Below are positions 1-6,422 of a DNA stretch of 6,472 nt, one piece after another. The notes beneath the pieces are model-generated. The model had not been told where the DNA came from. It saw only the letters and a list, made by a program, of their open reading frames with translations, and did not search any database. The position numbers and the translations under genes were made by a program. Numbering within the stretch: the first letter of the stretch is position 1; each line of letters opens with the position of its first letter. Origin of the DNA: Prevotella sp. UBA4376 (GTDB taxonomy: Bacteria > Bacteroidota > Bacteroidia > Bacteroidales > Bacteroidaceae); the NCBI GenBank assembly GCA_002391185.1, contig DGRY01000167.1:1540-8011 (forward strand). Reading direction: 5' to 3'.

Positions 1-744
1 GTGGCAGCCTTTGAGGAATTCGAAGATAAATTCGAATGCCATACCATACATGTGAGCCATTGGAAGGATGCTGATAACGCTGTCTCCAGCTTTTATCTTG
101 TCGCCCAGTACATGCTCGGCAAAATCGGCATTGCTCCACATGGCACGATATGGAATCATAACTCCCTTAGAGAAACCTGTTGTTCCGCTGGTATAGTTGA
201 TCATTGCCAACTGGTTAGGATCTTCTTCAACATAATAGTCAACATGTTGCTTGCGGAAATACTTTGGATATTTCTGTCCGAACATCTCGTTGAGGTGCTC
301 ACGTGCATAGGTGAGTTTGTCTGTGCGCGAAACCACGAGTGAATAGTCAGGGATGTATATTATTCCCTCAAGCCCTGGCATTTTGGTTGCATCAATTTGA
401 GTAGCAACAACATCTCCCACGAAAAGCAGTTTTGCTTCGCTATGATTTACGATGTTGTGGATTTGGTCAGCAGTAAATTCATGAAGAATAGGTACAGCTA
501 TAGCCCCATAGGTGAGTGTAGCCAAGAAAGCTACAGCCCAGTTTGCACTATTGCGTCCTGCAAGAGCAATCTTATCGCCTTTAACAACTCCACTGTTCTC
601 GAACATGATGTGAAGTTTCTCAATTTTGCGAGCTACATCGTGATACTGTAGTGTTGCTCCCTTGAAATCTGTTAGTGCGTCTTTATCCCAATTATCGAGG
701 ATAGTTTTTTTGATTAACGCATTAAAACTTGGAATATTTTCCAT
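1..744 (-). CDS. AMP-forming acyl-CoA synthetase paralogue, N-terminal 248 residues (runs off window)
   Basis: Predicted to activate a fatty or other carboxylic acid with ATP and CoA through an acyl-adenylate, in the cytoplasm or at the inner membrane. The frame is open from an ATG at 742-744 to base 1 with no stop, giving exactly 248 codons; the C-terminal half (A5, A7, A8 and A10 motifs) lies outside the window. The start MENIPSFN matches that of the upstream paralogue (MELIPSFN). The ATP-binding A3 loop YTSGTTGFSKG is near residue 184, and the A4-type segment SILPMAHMYG is near residue 225. Hand alignment with the gene at 797-2470 gives about 175 of 247 identical positions: over 80% across residues 29-128, but only about half just after the A3 loop. 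It sits 52 bases downstream of that gene, with no promoter motif or terminator between and an A9 run (769-777) in the leader, so co-transcription is likely. Family assignment is firm; the substrate is not known. Confidence 0.93.
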   Translation of the reverse strand, partial: MENIPSFNALIKKTILDNWDKDALTDFKGATLQYHDVARKIEKLHIMFENSGVVKGDKIALAGRNSANWAVAFLATLTYGAIAVPILHEFTADQIHNIVNHSEAKLLFVGDVVATQIDATKMPGLEGIIYIPDYSLVVSRTDKLTYAREHLNEMFGQKYPKYFRKQHVDYYVEEDPNQLAMINYTSGTTGFSKGVMIPYRAMWSNADFAEHVLGDKIKAGDSVISILPMAHMYGMAFEFIFEFLKGCH

Positions 745-796
745 ATAGTTCTATTCTGATGTTTTCTATTTTTTTTTCTCGTATATTTGTCAGGAT

Positions 797-2470
797 TTAA
801 ACTGCATCCTGGTAAAGATATCTTTTTATACTCTTCTTTGGTGTCTTCTCGAACTCGTCGTCATACAATTTGATTGCTGAGATCTTGCAGAATGGTGGCA
901 GCAACTGGTTTAGCTCATTGCGATTTTGCTCCATGATGCCTTGCAGTTCTTCAGAGGTAAATCCCATTGACTGTGCTTCTTCAAGATCAGGATGTACCAG
1001 TCCGATGAGTTTGTCGCCTTTCTGAATAATCAAACTTTCGTTGACCATTGCCATTGAGTTGAGTTTATCTTCTATTTCCTCAGGATAGATATTCTGTCCA
1101 TTAGAGCCAAGAAGCATGTTTTTTATTCGTCCACGTATTATAACATGTCCGTCTTCGGTCATTGTGGCAAGATCGCCTGTATGAAACCATCCTTCACTAT
1201 CTATTACGGCACGTGTAGCTTCATTGTTCTTGTAATAACCAATCATTAGGTTATCGCCACGTGTGAGAATTTCTCCTGCAACATTCTGTGGGTCGTTGCT
1301 GGCAATCTTCACCTCCATGTTGTTCATGCTCACTCCACAACTGCCAGGAACAAAGTTTGTCCAATCGGCATAGGTAATCATAGGCCCTGTTTCTGTGGTA
1401 CCATATCCCACAGTGATAGGGAAGTTTATGCTTGTGAAGAATGATTCTATCTCTTTGCTCAAGCCTGCACCACCTACTAATATCTCATACATGTTTCCAC
1501 CAAATTCTTCTCTCACCAGTTCAAGAATTCTTTCTTTCACTTTTTTGCTGATAACTGGCATGTTCATGAGTAAGCGCATGCGATTGGTTTGTACAATAGG
1601 GAAGATTTTCTTTCTTACAATCTTCTCCACGATAAGTGGTACAGACACAATGATTGCAGGCTTTATTTCCTTGAATGCCTCCTGAATTATAGTAGGACTT
1701 GGCAAACGTGTGAGGAAGAATATGTGACTACCATTACAGAACTGAAGAATGAATTCGCACATCAAGCCATACATGTGTGCCATTGGCAGAATGCTGAGCA
1801 CATTGCTTCCTGGCTTTATCTTTGCCTTGTTGAGAATTTCTTCTCTTAAACCAACAAGGTTGCCTTCAAGACTTCTGTAGCTAAGCATAACGCCCTTTGA
1901 GAAACCAGTTGTTCCACTGGTGTAGTTTATCATTGCCAGATCATCTGGTTTATCAATATAGTAATGTACATGCTCTCTGCGGAAATATTTTGGGAAGCGA
2001 TGGCCGTATAGCTCATTGAGATGCTCACGAGCATAAGTGAGTTTCTCGGTGCGAGAAATTACAAGCGAATTATCAGGAAGATAAACTATTCCTTCAAGAT
2101 GTGGCATTTGCTCGGCATCAATCTGTGTGGCTACTACATCGCCAACAAAAAGCAATTTTGATTCGCTGTGGTTAACTATGTTGTGTATCTGTTCTGCCTT
2201 GAACTCATGTTGTATGGGTACGACTACAGCACCATAAGTAAGAGTTGCTATAAATGCTACAGCCCAGTTGCTACTGTTTCTTCCACATAACGCTACTTTG
2301 TCACCTTTTTGAATACCACTGTTTTCAAAAAGGATGTGTAGTTTTTCAATTTTACGGGCTACGTCGTGATACTGCAAGGTTGTTCCCTTGTAATCAGTAA
2401 GGGCGTCGTGGTCCCAATTGTTTATGATACTTTCTTCTATATATTTATTGAAGCTTGGTATTAATTCCAT
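797..2470 (-). CDS. AMP-forming long-chain acyl-CoA synthetase (FadD/ANL superfamily)
   Basis: A complete 557-residue adenylate-forming enzyme, normal length for bacterial fatty-acyl-CoA ligases, predicted to make acyl-CoA from free fatty acid, ATP and CoA. Visible core motifs in order: A3 P-loop YTSGTTGFSKG (183-193), A4-type region SILPMAHMYG (226-235), A5 GYGTTETGP (355-363), A7 GWFHTGDLA (427-435) with the ribose-binding Asp433, A8 hinge GHVIIRGRIKN (441-451), then NIYPEEIED (460-468). The C-terminal A10 segment reads KTPKKSIKR (542-550), without the usual GK; Lys545, Lys546 and Lys549 are candidates for the catalytic lysine. There is no signal peptide or membrane segment. The ATG at 2468-2470 is the first in frame after a good Bacteroidota promoter and matches the paralogue's start. 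It is first in a two-gene unit with its about 70% identical paralogue downstream. Long-chain specificity is inferred from overall resemblance; other carboxylic acids are possible. Confidence 0.95.
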   Translation of the reverse strand: MELIPSFNKYIEESIINNWDHDALTDYKGTTLQYHDVARKIEKLHILFENSGIQKGDKVALCGRNSSNWAVAFIATLTYGAVVVPIQHEFKAEQIHNIVNHSESKLLFVGDVVATQIDAEQMPHLEGIVYLPDNSLVISRTEKLTYAREHLNELYGHRFPKYFRREHVHYYIDKPDDLAMINYTSGTTGFSKGVMLSYRSLEGNLVGLREEILNKAKIKPGSNVLSILPMAHMYGLMCEFILQFCNGSHIFFLTRLPSPTIIQEAFKEIKPAIIVSVPLIVEKIVRKKIFPIVQTNRMRLLMNMPVISKKVKERILELVREEFGGNMYEILVGGAGLSKEIESFFTSINFPITVGYGTTETGPMITYADWTNFVPGSCGVSMNNMEVKIASNDPQNVAGEILTRGDNLMIGYYKNNEATRAVIDSEGWFHTGDLATMTEDGHVIIRGRIKNMLLGSNGQNIYPEEIEDKLNSMAMVNESLIIQKGDKLIGLVHPDLEEAQSMGFTSEELQGIMEQNRNELNQLLPPFCKISAIKLYDDEFEKTPKKSIKRYLYQDAV

Positions 2471-2495
2471 TGCACAAATTTCAAAATTCTGTGCA
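2471..2495. repeat. 25-bp inverted repeat, candidate operator copy 1
   Basis: Left arm TGCACAA (2471-2477), 11-base spacer, right arm CTGTGCA (2489-2495); 6 of 7 arm positions are complementary. It begins at the base next to the acyl-CoA synthetase start codon, and its right arm overlaps the last two bases of the -7 element. It therefore covers the expected transcription start and the very short leader. It has the same 7-11-7 layout as the repeat at 2512-2536. A repressor site is inferred from position and symmetry; a small mRNA hairpin next to the start codon is an alternative. Confidence 0.5.
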
Positions 2496-2525
2496 AAGGT
2501 ACGTTATTTCTTGCACAATCCCAAA
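2494..2525 (-). promoter_or_regulatory. Bacteroidota-type promoter of the acyl-CoA synthetase pair
   Basis: On the minus strand, a -33 element TTTG (2525-2522) is followed after 20 bases by TACCTTTG (2501-2494), a full match to the Bacteroides -7 consensus TAnnTTTG. Transcription would start roughly 5-8 bases further on, leaving a leader of only about 15-20 bases before the ATG at 2470. This makes the two synthetases a unit separable from the four genes upstream, although there is no convincing terminator after the permease and read-through remains possible. Confidence 0.75.
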
Positions 2526-2536
2526 TGTTTTGTGCA
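2512..2536. repeat. 25-bp inverted repeat, candidate operator copy 2
   Basis: Perfect 7-bp arms TGCACAA (2512-2518) and TTGTGCA (2530-2536) separated by 11 bases; the centre of symmetry (about 2524) falls on the -33 TTTG box at 2522-2525. It lies exactly 41 bp from the first repeat (start to start), close to four helical turns, so both would present the same DNA face. Size and symmetry fit a dimeric helix-turn-helix regulator, but no such gene is in the window and the regulator cannot be named. Confidence 0.55.
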
Positions 2537-2582
2537 GTATTTTGCCGTAAAAATTAAGTTTGTTGATTTGTTCAATGAATTG

Positions 2583-3830
2583 TTATTCATATCTCATTGA
2601 TTTTGCGGGATGAATATGTGAGATGAGGTAGCTTGGTGCTATCAACACTAACACACTAATGATGAGTGTAGTAATGTTGATGACAAGGAATGCAATCCAT
2701 GCATATTCTACAGGAACAGTTTCTACATAATAGGTGGTAGGATCGAGTTTTACCAACCCAGTTGTTGACTGCAGAGCTATAAGACCAATACCAATGATGT
2801 TACCAATGAGCATTCCCTTACCGATGATGAAAACGGCAAACCACATGAATGAATGGCGTATGGTGCGGTTACGGGCTCCCAATGCCTTGAGCACACCAAT
2901 CATGGTTGTGCGTTCAAGGATGATGATGAGCAGTCCGCTAATCATAGTTACACCAGCAACTGCTATCATGAGTGCAAGGATTATCCACACATTGAGGTCG
3001 AGAAGGTCGAGCCATGAAAATATCTGTGGATTAATCTCTTGTATAGTCTTCGACGAATAGGTTTCGCCATATTTGTCGATTGTTCGATTAACTTTATCCA
3101 CAAGAATGTTTTCAACCTCATTAACACGATTAAAATCGTTTACCGTGATTTCTGCTCCAGATGTTTGATCGGCTTCCCAACCATTAAGCTTCACTGCTGT
3201 GTAGATGTCAGTGTAGCATATCACCTGATCGTACTGCTTTAGATTGGTTTGATATATTCCAGCAACGGTGAAACGACGCACTCTAAGACCTTGGTTGTCA
3301 ATAAAATATGAAAATATTTTATGACCAACTTTGATATTGAGTTTGTTGGCCATGTCCTGCGAAATAAGAATCTTGTTTTTGCTTGCTTCATCAGAGAATT
3401 TTGGTATGCTTCCTTCAACCATGTTTTGATGAATGAAGGTGGTGTCATATTCTGGTCCAACACCCTTGAACATCACGCCAAGAAAATCTTTATCGGTTTT
3501 GAGTATTCCTTGTTTGTTGGCATATCTCTGAACATGCTTTACCCCTGGAAATTTCTTCAAGGCGTTAACCATAGAATCGCCCATTTGTATTGGGAAGTTT
3601 TCGCTGGTTTGAAGCGACATGAAGTCGGCAACCTGTATGTGGCAGCCGAATCCTACAACTTTATCTCTGATAGTATGCTTGAAACCAAGAACCACGCTAA
3701 CAGAGATAAGCATCACGGCAAGACCGATAGCAACACCTGCTGTTGCTATTCTGATGGCTGGCTTTGAAACTTTTCTTTTGTCACCTATGTCGCCATATAT
3801 TTTTCTTGCTATGAAAAGAGGGAAGTTCAT
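2583..3830 (-). CDS. FtsX/LolC/LolE-family ABC transporter permease
   Basis: An inner-membrane permease of the MacB/FtsX/LolCE class, 415 residues. The layout is the four-helix LolC/LolE type: a short cytoplasmic start, TM1 (about 29-50), a large periplasmic domain (about 51-278), TM2 (about 281-306), TM3 (about 328-355), TM4 (about 377-402) and a short tail ending HPAKSMRYE. The loop after TM2 carries ERTTMIGVLKALGA (306-319), the family's coupling motif that contacts the partner ATPase. Relatives extract lipoproteins from the inner membrane or couple ATP hydrolysis to periplasmic events; which applies here cannot be told. The ATG at 3828-3830 is chosen because MNFPLFIARKIYG is the typical family N-terminus; a longer in-frame start at 3950 would add 40 residues lying mostly inside the aminotransferase gene. 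It begins 31 bases after that gene, so is probably co-transcribed. No ATPase gene is in the window. Confidence 0.92.
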   Translation of the reverse strand: MNFPLFIARKIYGDIGDKRKVSKPAIRIATAGVAIGLAVMLISVSVVLGFKHTIRDKVVGFGCHIQVADFMSLQTSENFPIQMGDSMVNALKKFPGVKHVQRYANKQGILKTDKDFLGVMFKGVGPEYDTTFIHQNMVEGSIPKFSDEASKNKILISQDMANKLNIKVGHKIFSYFIDNQGLRVRRFTVAGIYQTNLKQYDQVICYTDIYTAVKLNGWEADQTSGAEITVNDFNRVNEVENILVDKVNRTIDKYGETYSSKTIQEINPQIFSWLDLLDLNVWIILALMIAVAGVTMISGLLIIILERTTMIGVLKALGARNRTIRHSFMWFAVFIIGKGMLIGNIIGIGLIALQSTTGLVKLDPTTYYVETVPVEYAWIAFLVINITTLIISVLVLIAPSYLISHIHPAKSMRYE

Positions 3831-3834
3831 TTTA

Positions 3835-3848
3835 TAATGTGTAATGTG
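3835..3848. repeat. Two tandem copies of a 7-bp unit in an intergenic gap
   Basis: TAATGTG occurs twice head to tail (3835-3841 and 3842-3848), followed by a related GAGTGTG. It occupies most of the 31-base spacer between the aminotransferase stop and the permease start, ending four bases from the permease ATG. It is a simple short repeat in the translation-initiation region of the permease; any regulatory effect is speculative. Confidence 0.5.
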
Positions 3849-3861
3849 GAGTGTGTAAAAG

Positions 3862-5067
3862 CTATTCTTCATCAACTCTGCCTGGATATTCCTCAAGTGC
3901 TTTTCTAAGAATGAAAAGTGCTCGGTTGAGGTCTTCACGCTTGAGTACATAGGCTATTCGCACTTCGTTGCGTCCTGAGCCTGGTGTGGTGTAGAAGCCA
4001 GAGGCTGGAGCCATCATCACTGTTTCGTTTTCATAACTAAAACTTTCGAGACACCAACGGCAGAATTTCTCACTATCATCAACAGGCAACTTTGCAACTG
4101 TGTAGAAAGCTCCCATTGGGATAGGGGAGTAAACGCCTGGTATGCGGTTAAGTCCGTCAATGAGGCATTTTCTGCGTTCTACATATTCATCATACACCTC
4201 ACGATAGTATTCTTCTGGTGCTTCGAGTGAGGCTTCTGCTACAATCTGGCCGATAAGAGGAGGAGAGAGGCGAGCCTGACAGAATTTCATTACTGCCTTT
4301 CTTATTTCTTCGTTTTTTGTGATAAGCGCTCCCACACGAATACCACATTCAGAATAGCGTTTTGAAACAGAATCTATCAATACAACATTGTTTTCGATTC
4401 CTTTCAGGTGCATGGCAGAAATGTAAGGTGATCCTGTGTAGATATATTCACGATACACTTCATCAGAGAAGAGATATAGGTCGTATTTCTTCACAAGGTC
4501 GCGAATTTGGTTCATCTCTCTGCGTGTGTAGAGATATCCGGTAGGATTGTTTGGGTTACAAATCATTATGGCACGAGTGTGCTCGTTGATGAGTTCTTCA
4601 AACTTTTCAACCTTTGGTAATGCAAACCCTTCTTCAATGCTTGTTGCTATTGTTCTGATTTTTGCTCCAGCAGAAATTGCGAATGCCATGTAGTTGGCAT
4701 AGGCTGGTTCTGGTACTATAATCTCATCGCCAGGATTAAGACAACTCATAAATGCAAATAACACTGCTTCAGAGCCTCCGGCTGTGATAATTATGTCGTC
4801 TGGAGTTACCTCTATGTCGAATTTCTTGTAGTATTCGACTAATTTTGTTCTATAGCTAAGATATCCCTGTGATGGGGAATATTCAAGCACTTTGCGGTCA
4901 ATCTTTTTTAAAGCGTCAAGGCCACATTGTGGTGTGGGCAGGTCAGGCTGTCCAATATTTAAATGGTACACTTTGATACCTTTGCTTTTTGCAGCATTAG
5001 CCAATGGAGCCAATTTTCTAATAGGACTCTCTGGCATTTCCAATCCGCGTACTGATATTTCAGGCAT
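3862..5067 (-). CDS. Class I/II PLP-dependent aminotransferase (aspartate aminotransferase fold)
   Basis: A cytoplasmic fold-type I transaminase of 401 residues, the usual length. Key sites are all present: TAGGSEAV (95-102) for the phosphate, PEPAY (119-123), NPNNPTG (171-177) with Asn174 contacting the PLP ring oxygen, SDEVY (201-205) with Asp202 on the ring nitrogen and Tyr205, the SVSKRYSECGIRVG segment (233-246) with the Schiff-base Lys236 and phosphate-binding Arg244, and Arg370 in RIAYVL for the substrate carboxylate. It should therefore be active. The amino donor and acceptor cannot be read from sequence; aspartate, alanine or aromatic amino acids with 2-oxoglutarate are the usual options. 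The ATG at 5065-5067 opens directly into a conserved-looking N-terminus (PEISVRG). It follows the YggS-type gene by 50 bases and precedes the permease by 31. Placement beside a PLP-homeostasis protein makes functional sense because it is a PLP consumer. Confidence 0.95.
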   Translation of the reverse strand: MPEISVRGLEMPESPIRKLAPLANAAKSKGIKVYHLNIGQPDLPTPQCGLDALKKIDRKVLEYSPSQGYLSYRTKLVEYYKKFDIEVTPDDIIITAGGSEAVLFAFMSCLNPGDEIIVPEPAYANYMAFAISAGAKIRTIATSIEEGFALPKVEKFEELINEHTRAIMICNPNNPTGYLYTRREMNQIRDLVKKYDLYLFSDEVYREYIYTGSPYISAMHLKGIENNVVLIDSVSKRYSECGIRVGALITKNEEIRKAVMKFCQARLSPPLIGQIVAEASLEAPEEYYREVYDEYVERRKCLIDGLNRIPGVYSPIPMGAFYTVAKLPVDDSEKFCRWCLESFSYENETVMMAPASGFYTTPGSGRNEVRIAYVLKREDLNRALFILRKALEEYPGRVDEE

Positions 5068-5117
5068 CTTTATAAATATTGTATTCTATTCTATATAAAA
5101 CTTGTTCTATTAGAGTA

Positions 5118-5795
5118 TTAGTATACCCTTGGTCCAAAGATGAAAGTTCCTACTCTTACCATTGTGGAGCCATGTTTTACGGCAATCTTGTAGTCGTGGC
5201 TCATTCCCCATGATTTTTCGCAGAACAAACTCTCATCTGCAAAATATTCTGCTTTTACCTCATTGAAGAAATTGTTTGCAAGGTCGAATTCGTTTGCTAT
5301 CTGCTGTTCATTGTCGGTAAAGCTTGCCATCATCATAATTCCGCATATCTGAACATTTTTCAAATCGCGCCATTCTCCTTCGGCAAGCATTTTGCGACAC
5401 TCATCAAGTGTGAATCCGTATTTTGTTTCTTCCGCTGCAATATGCAGTTCAAGCAGTATTTTTATGACCCTATTATTTTTTGCAGCCTGCTTATTTATTT
5501 CCTTCATCAACTTTAAACTGTCACAGGCTTCAATCATCGAAATATAAGGTGCTATATATTTCACCTTGTTGGTCTGCAGATGACCAATGAAGTGCCATTC
5601 AATATCCTTAGGGAGTGTTTCTGCTTTCTTCTTGAGTTCCTGCTCATGACTTTCGCCGAAAACTCTCTGTCCTTCGTTGTATGCCGCTTCAATATATTCG
5701 TTTGGATGGAACTTGCTGATAGCAACCAATCTTACTTTTTCGGGCAAGTTATTTAGCACTTCATGTAAATTCTTAGCTACTTCAACCATTTCCAT
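5118..5795 (-). CDS. yggS: YggS/PLPBP-family pyridoxal-5'-phosphate-binding homeostasis protein
   Basis: A 225-residue cytoplasmic protein with the alanine-racemase-like TIM-barrel of the YggS/PROSC family, which binds PLP and keeps free vitamin B6 and amino/keto-acid pools balanced but has no proven catalytic activity. Diagnostic pieces: VAISKFHP (24-31) with the PLP-binding Lys28, FGESHEQE (46-53), WHFIGHLQTNK (67-77), SWGMSHDY (195-202) and the phosphate-binding GSTMVRVGTFIFG (209-221). The length is standard and the protein complete. The ATG at 5793-5795 is used; a second in-frame ATG two codons later is also possible. It starts only five bases after the DUF4494 gene's stop, so the two are surely co-transcribed and possibly translationally coupled. 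Family identity is very secure; the physiological effect in this organism is inferred from studies of other bacteria. Confidence 0.96.
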   Translation of the reverse strand: MEMVEVAKNLHEVLNNLPEKVRLVAISKFHPNEYIEAAYNEGQRVFGESHEQELKKKAETLPKDIEWHFIGHLQTNKVKYIAPYISMIEACDSLKLMKEINKQAAKNNRVIKILLELHIAAEETKYGFTLDECRKMLAEGEWRDLKNVQICGIMMMASFTDNEQQIANEFDLANNFFNEVKAEYFADESLFCEKSWGMSHDYKIAVKHGSTMVRVGTFIFGPRVY

Positions 5796-5800
5796 AACTA

Positions 5801-6304
5801 TTATTCTGCGTTCTGTTCGTATTCGGGCACATCATTTCTCTCTTCAGAGTTTTTCTTCTGAGCATGATGTTCATATACGTCCATGATTTGTGTTTCCTGA
5901 AGACTTGCAATAACATAGTCAATCATTGTTCCGCCCATAACTTCTTCTATGTGCTTTACAGCTCCTTGCAAAGAACCTGCCTGAACAAGATATGTTGTTG
6001 TGGAACGTTTTTCTTTCTGTGTCTTCTCATCAAGAGTGATGAATTGTAGTTTTGCCTTGAACCAACGGTCATCCTTATCTGCATCGCTGAAGAAAATCTC
6101 TCCATAAGCAGCAGGCTTAATGTCTGTTATTTTATATTCGCCACTGATATACACCGCCATCTCCTCTGTTATAGCTGTTTCGGCTTCTGAAAAAGAAAGT
6201 GCATCAACTACATACTGTTCGGTAACGGGCTTTTCCATCCCGTCTTCCATAGTCTTTCTGTATCTAATCTTGGTTTCAAACCATGAAGAAGTTCTTGATC
6301 TCAT
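5801..6304 (-). CDS. DUF4494-domain protein, function unknown
   Basis: A 167-residue soluble protein with no signal peptide, membrane segment or recognisable catalytic motif. I recognise it as DUF4494, a small family found mainly in Bacteroidota, from the N-terminal SSWFETKIRYRKTMEDG (6-22), VTEQYVVDALSFSEAE (27-42) and KITDIKPAAYGEIF (58-71) blocks. The second half has an alternating hydrophobic strand pattern (WFKAKLQFITL, 81-91; TTYLVQAGS, 103-111) and a helix-like stretch (112-140), then a highly charged tail from about 145 that is probably disordered. The ATG at 6302-6304 is the first in frame and lies about 30 bases after a good promoter. Tandem stops (TAA then TAG) close it, five bases ahead of the YggS-type gene. 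It leads the operon, so may be tied to PLP or amino-acid metabolism, but that is guilt by association only. Confidence 0.88.
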   Translation of the reverse strand: MRSRTSSWFETKIRYRKTMEDGMEKPVTEQYVVDALSFSEAETAITEEMAVYISGEYKITDIKPAAYGEIFFSDADKDDRWFKAKLQFITLDEKTQKEKRSTTTYLVQAGSLQGAVKHIEEVMGGTMIDYVIASLQETQIMDVYEHHAQKKNSEERNDVPEYEQNAE

Positions 6305-6332
6305 ATTTTTTATTGTTATATATTACGAAAGG

Positions 6333-6363
6333 CAAAATTAAGCATTTTATCTGATAATACAAA
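6333..6363 (-). promoter_or_regulatory. Bacteroidota-type promoter of the DUF4494-yggS operon
   Basis: On the minus strand, TTTG (6363-6360) and TAATTTTG (6340-6333) are separated by 19 bases, matching the Bacteroides -33 TTTG / -7 TAnnTTTG consensus. It sits just after the terminator of the upstream gene and leaves an AT-rich leader of about 20-25 bases before the ATG at 6304. The gap 6305-6422 is otherwise accounted for by this promoter and the terminator. Confidence 0.75.
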
Positions 6364-6374
6364 ATAAATAATGC

Positions 6375-6403
6375 AAAAAGGGGAGCTTCTTGTTAGAAGC
6401 TCC
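6375..6403 (-). terminator. Rho-independent terminator of the upstream minus-strand gene
   Basis: A perfect 9-bp stem (6395-6403 with 6382-6390; GGAGCTTCT against AGAAGCTCC) with a four-base loop is followed on the minus strand by CC and a run of five T (6379-6375). The T run lies on the minus-strand 3' side, so it terminates leftward transcription entering from beyond the window and insulates the DUF4494 operon promoter just below it. Confidence 0.85.
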
Positions 6404-6422
6404 TCCTGTTTTGAAAATTCTT

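Noticed and set aside
1..651. Plus-strand open frames at 1-342 and 397-651
   Set aside because: They lie antisense to the acyl-CoA synthetase paralogue, whose minus-strand frame is intact, contains the A3 motif and aligns with its neighbour.
745..796. A9 run (T9 on the plus strand) between the two synthetase genes as a terminator
   Set aside because: No stem-loop precedes it on either strand, and on the transcribed strand it is an A run. An AT-rich leader is the simpler reading.
2560..2600. Small inverted repeat spanning the permease stop (ATGAAT / ATTCAT) as a terminator
   Set aside because: The six-pair stem is all A/T except one pair, includes the stop codon, and is not followed closely by a T run, so it would not be a convincing terminator.
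3239..3767. Open frames of 74 residues (minus, 3239-3463) and 148 residues (plus, 3321-3767) within the permease
   Set aside because: Both lie wholly inside the well-supported permease gene, have no recognisable motif and no promoter, and read like out-of-frame translations.
3831..3950. A 40-residue N-terminal extension of the permease from an in-frame ATG at 3950
   Set aside because: Most of it overlaps the end of the aminotransferase gene, and the remainder translates the repeat-rich intergenic gap. The family-typical N-terminus begins at the ATG at 3830.
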